This document shows positions 22,312 to 23,284 of a stretch of 23,284 bases of DNA, in pieces. The first letter of the stretch is position 1, and every line of letters starts with the position of its first letter. A model generated the notes under the pieces. The model was not told the origin of the DNA. It did no database searches and was given only the letters and a program-made list of their open reading frames with translations. The DNA lies in the NCBI GenBank assembly GCA_022563655.1, contig JADFMW010000011.1, positions 1 through 23,284 on the forward strand, written 5' to 3'. The position numbers and the translations under genes are program-made. This DNA is from Pseudomonadota bacterium (lineage in GTDB: Bacteria; Pseudomonadota; Alphaproteobacteria; JAAXGF01).

Positions 22312-22626
22312 CGCCGGGGCTTACGCCGACGCGGTCGGGCGACCACGCGGGCTCGAGCGGTGAGCGCGCGCGGCAGGTATTACGATGAACGACGCTTGCG
22401 ACATGCCGTGGCCTGTGTGCCAGGCCCGTGTGCCTGGTCTGTGTGCCGTGATTCAGTGTATAGCTGAAATCTCGCCCGGGCGCGAACGTGCCGCGGCGTG
22501 GAAGCGGCCCTTGCCGATCACGGTGGCGACGATTACGATCACCAGATCGCCGGCCCGGCAGCACCGCCGGCGGCACCGACGAACACGTACGGCCTTCGGA
22601 TTAAACATACCATTTTGGAACCCGCC
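22312..22626. other. 315-bp divergent intergenic region with small inverted repeats
   Basis: This lies between divergent thrB (minus) and the lipoprotein gene (plus). Three imperfect 13-bp repeats built on GTGTGCC occur at about 22411-22449. They allow two mutually exclusive 6-bp hairpins: GGCCTG (22410-22415) with CAGGCC (22421-22426), or CCAGGC (22420-22425) with GCCTGG (22432-22437). An in-frame extension of the lipoprotein ORF back to GTG 22498 is not supported as coding. An A+T-rich patch near 22600-22620 precedes the lipoprotein start. Confidence 0.45.
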
Positions 22627-23178
22627 ATGTCAGCGCCCAGACGGCGATCCCCGGTGAGCCGCGCGCGAGGCGCCGCGACGCTGCTTCTGTTCGTCGTGCT
22701 TGCCGGTTGCGGTCTGTTCAACACCCAGCAACAGCAGGCATGCCCGCGCGTCACCCTGCTCGAAGAGGCGGCGCGGGTGATCCAGTTCCGCCCCAGCCCG
22801 GTGCGCGACCTGACCGACATGCAGTTCGAAGGAAAAATCGCCGGGATTGGGTCCCGCTGCAAGTACGGCCAGACGGGCTTCGTCGACGTCACCGCCACGA
22901 TCGACATGATATTCTCGCGCGGGCCGGCGGCGGACAGCGAAATGGGCAGCTTCGAGTACTTCGTCGTCATCGCCAACCCCGGCGAAGAGATCATCGCCAA
23001 ACGGGTATTCTCGCTCGATGTCGCGTTTCCCGCGGCGGCCACGCGGGTCGCGGCGCGGGAGGAGTTGACGCAGCGCTTCTCCTACATCCCCGCCGCGGAC
23101 GCAAACCTGTACCGCATCTACGTCGGCTTCCAGCTCACCCGCGAGCAGCTCGACTACCAACGCAAGCTCCACCGCTAG
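22627..23178 (+). CDS. Hypothetical lipoprotein
   Basis: From ATG 22627 this is 183 residues with a lipoprotein signal peptide: a basic start (APRRRSPVSRARG), a hydrophobic core (ATLLLFVVLAG) and a lipobox LAGC with the modified cysteine at C28. The mature part is a beta-rich domain of about 150 residues. It has an early Cys (ACPRVTLLEEAARVIQF), CKYGQTGFVDVTATIDMIFSRGP and YFVVIANPGEEIIAKRVFSLDV, and ends YRIYVGFQLTREQLDYQRK. No named family is recognised with confidence; the pattern fits a small periplasmic lipoprotein conserved in alphaproteobacteria. Its stop TAG overlaps the CTAG at which the transposase fragment begins. Confidence 0.8.
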   Translation: MSAPRRRSPVSRARGAATLLLFVVLAGCGLFNTQQQQACPRVTLLEEAARVIQFRPSPVRDLTDMQFEGKIAGIGSRCKYGQTGFVDVTATIDMIFSRGPAADSEMGSFEYFVVIANPGEEIIAKRVFSLDVAFPAAATRVAAREELTQRFSYIPAADANLYRIYVGFQLTREQLDYQRKLHR

Positions 23179-23284
23179 TGTCCTGATTCTGAAATTTGTT
23201 CTATTTGTTGTGCCGTTGCGACATCGAGGGTGCTGAGGCAGAAGCGCCGGATGGTGGCGAGGATATCGTCGGCTGATTTGGTCC
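23175..23284 (-). mobile_element. C-terminal end of an IS630-family transposase gene (runs off the window)
   Basis: The minus strand from the window edge encodes TKSADDILATIRRFCLSTL and ends ISESGH-stop. This resembles the C-terminal tail of IS630-family DDE transposases ('TKSADEIL..I.RFC..T'). The stop TAG at 23177-23175 sits in CTAG (23175-23178), the preferred IS630 target (TA duplicated), which also holds the lipoprotein stop. TGTCCTGATTCTGAAA just inside is probably the terminal inverted repeat. Only 35 residues are visible, so whether the element is intact cannot be judged. Confidence 0.7.

Noticed and set aside
22498..22626. N-terminal extension of the lipoprotein ORF to GTG 22498
   Set aside because: It would bury the signal peptide and lipobox 43 residues inside the protein; ATG 22627 gives a standard lipoprotein.

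Overview
The window is high-G+C DNA from an alphaproteobacterium, most likely an uncultured Rhodospirillales-like lineage. This is inferred from the gene order: ctaC-ctaD-ctaB-coxF-like-ctaG-ctaE-surf1, then thrC with an M16 peptidase, and thrB-rnhA next to a peroxiredoxin. The proteins resemble alphaproteobacterial families, but no similarity search could be run. No rRNA, tRNA or CRISPR array was seen.

Layout. (1) 1-2443 is an accessory left end. It holds one arm of a structured inverted-repeat (MITE-like) element, a minus-strand pair (FemAB/GNAT-like transferase followed by a SAM methyltransferase whose frame breaks at a run of seven A), and a decayed stretch that looks like the tail of an IS1380-type transposase. 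(2) 2444-3658 is a TPR-radical SAM-SPASM protein. (3) 3987-11523 is the aa3-type cytochrome c oxidase block: subunits II, I and III, heme O synthase, a 40-residue CoxF-like protein, Cox11, SURF1 and heme A synthase. A lower-G+C NADPH-dependent FMN reductase gene interrupts the block between ctaG and ctaE. (4) 11516-16949 is a tightly packed plus-strand run: M32 carboxypeptidase, an ArsC-like phosphatase domain joined in frame to threonine synthase, an M16 processing peptidase and a GNAT acetyltransferase. (5) 16920-17062 is a REP-like repeat array, followed by a minus-strand YqgE/AlgH gene. (6) 17794-20552 holds a ScsB/DsbD-type thiol-disulfide transporter and a Prx5-like peroxiredoxin. (7) 20552-20819 is a full-length copy of the MITE-like element, sitting exactly between convergent stop codons. 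(8) 20819-22311 is the minus-strand pair thrB then rnhA, whose junction has been expanded into a ladder of four 14-bp repeats. (9) 22627-23178 is a lipoprotein gene, followed at a CTAG site by the tail of an IS630-family transposase that runs off the window.

How the genes work together. The central block builds a copper/heme aa3 terminal oxidase: structural subunits (CtaC, CtaD, CtaE), heme O and heme A synthesis (CtaB, CtaA), copper delivery to CuB (CtaG) and assembly (SURF1). The thiol-redox protein ScsB/DsbD and the peroxiredoxin lie downstream. ThrB and ThrC are the last two steps of threonine synthesis.

Most unusual points. The thrB-rnhA junction is a chain of 5-codon minicistrons, each overlapping the next by ATGA. 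The ArsC-like and ThrC domains share one uninterrupted frame with an internal Shine-Dalgarno and TTG start. The MITE-like element folds into two long hairpin arms and regenerates the stop codons of both flanking genes. Short perfect tandem duplications (31, 19, 14 and 12 bp) recur, mostly at gene starts and junctions. No multi-gene system that I would call undescribed was found.
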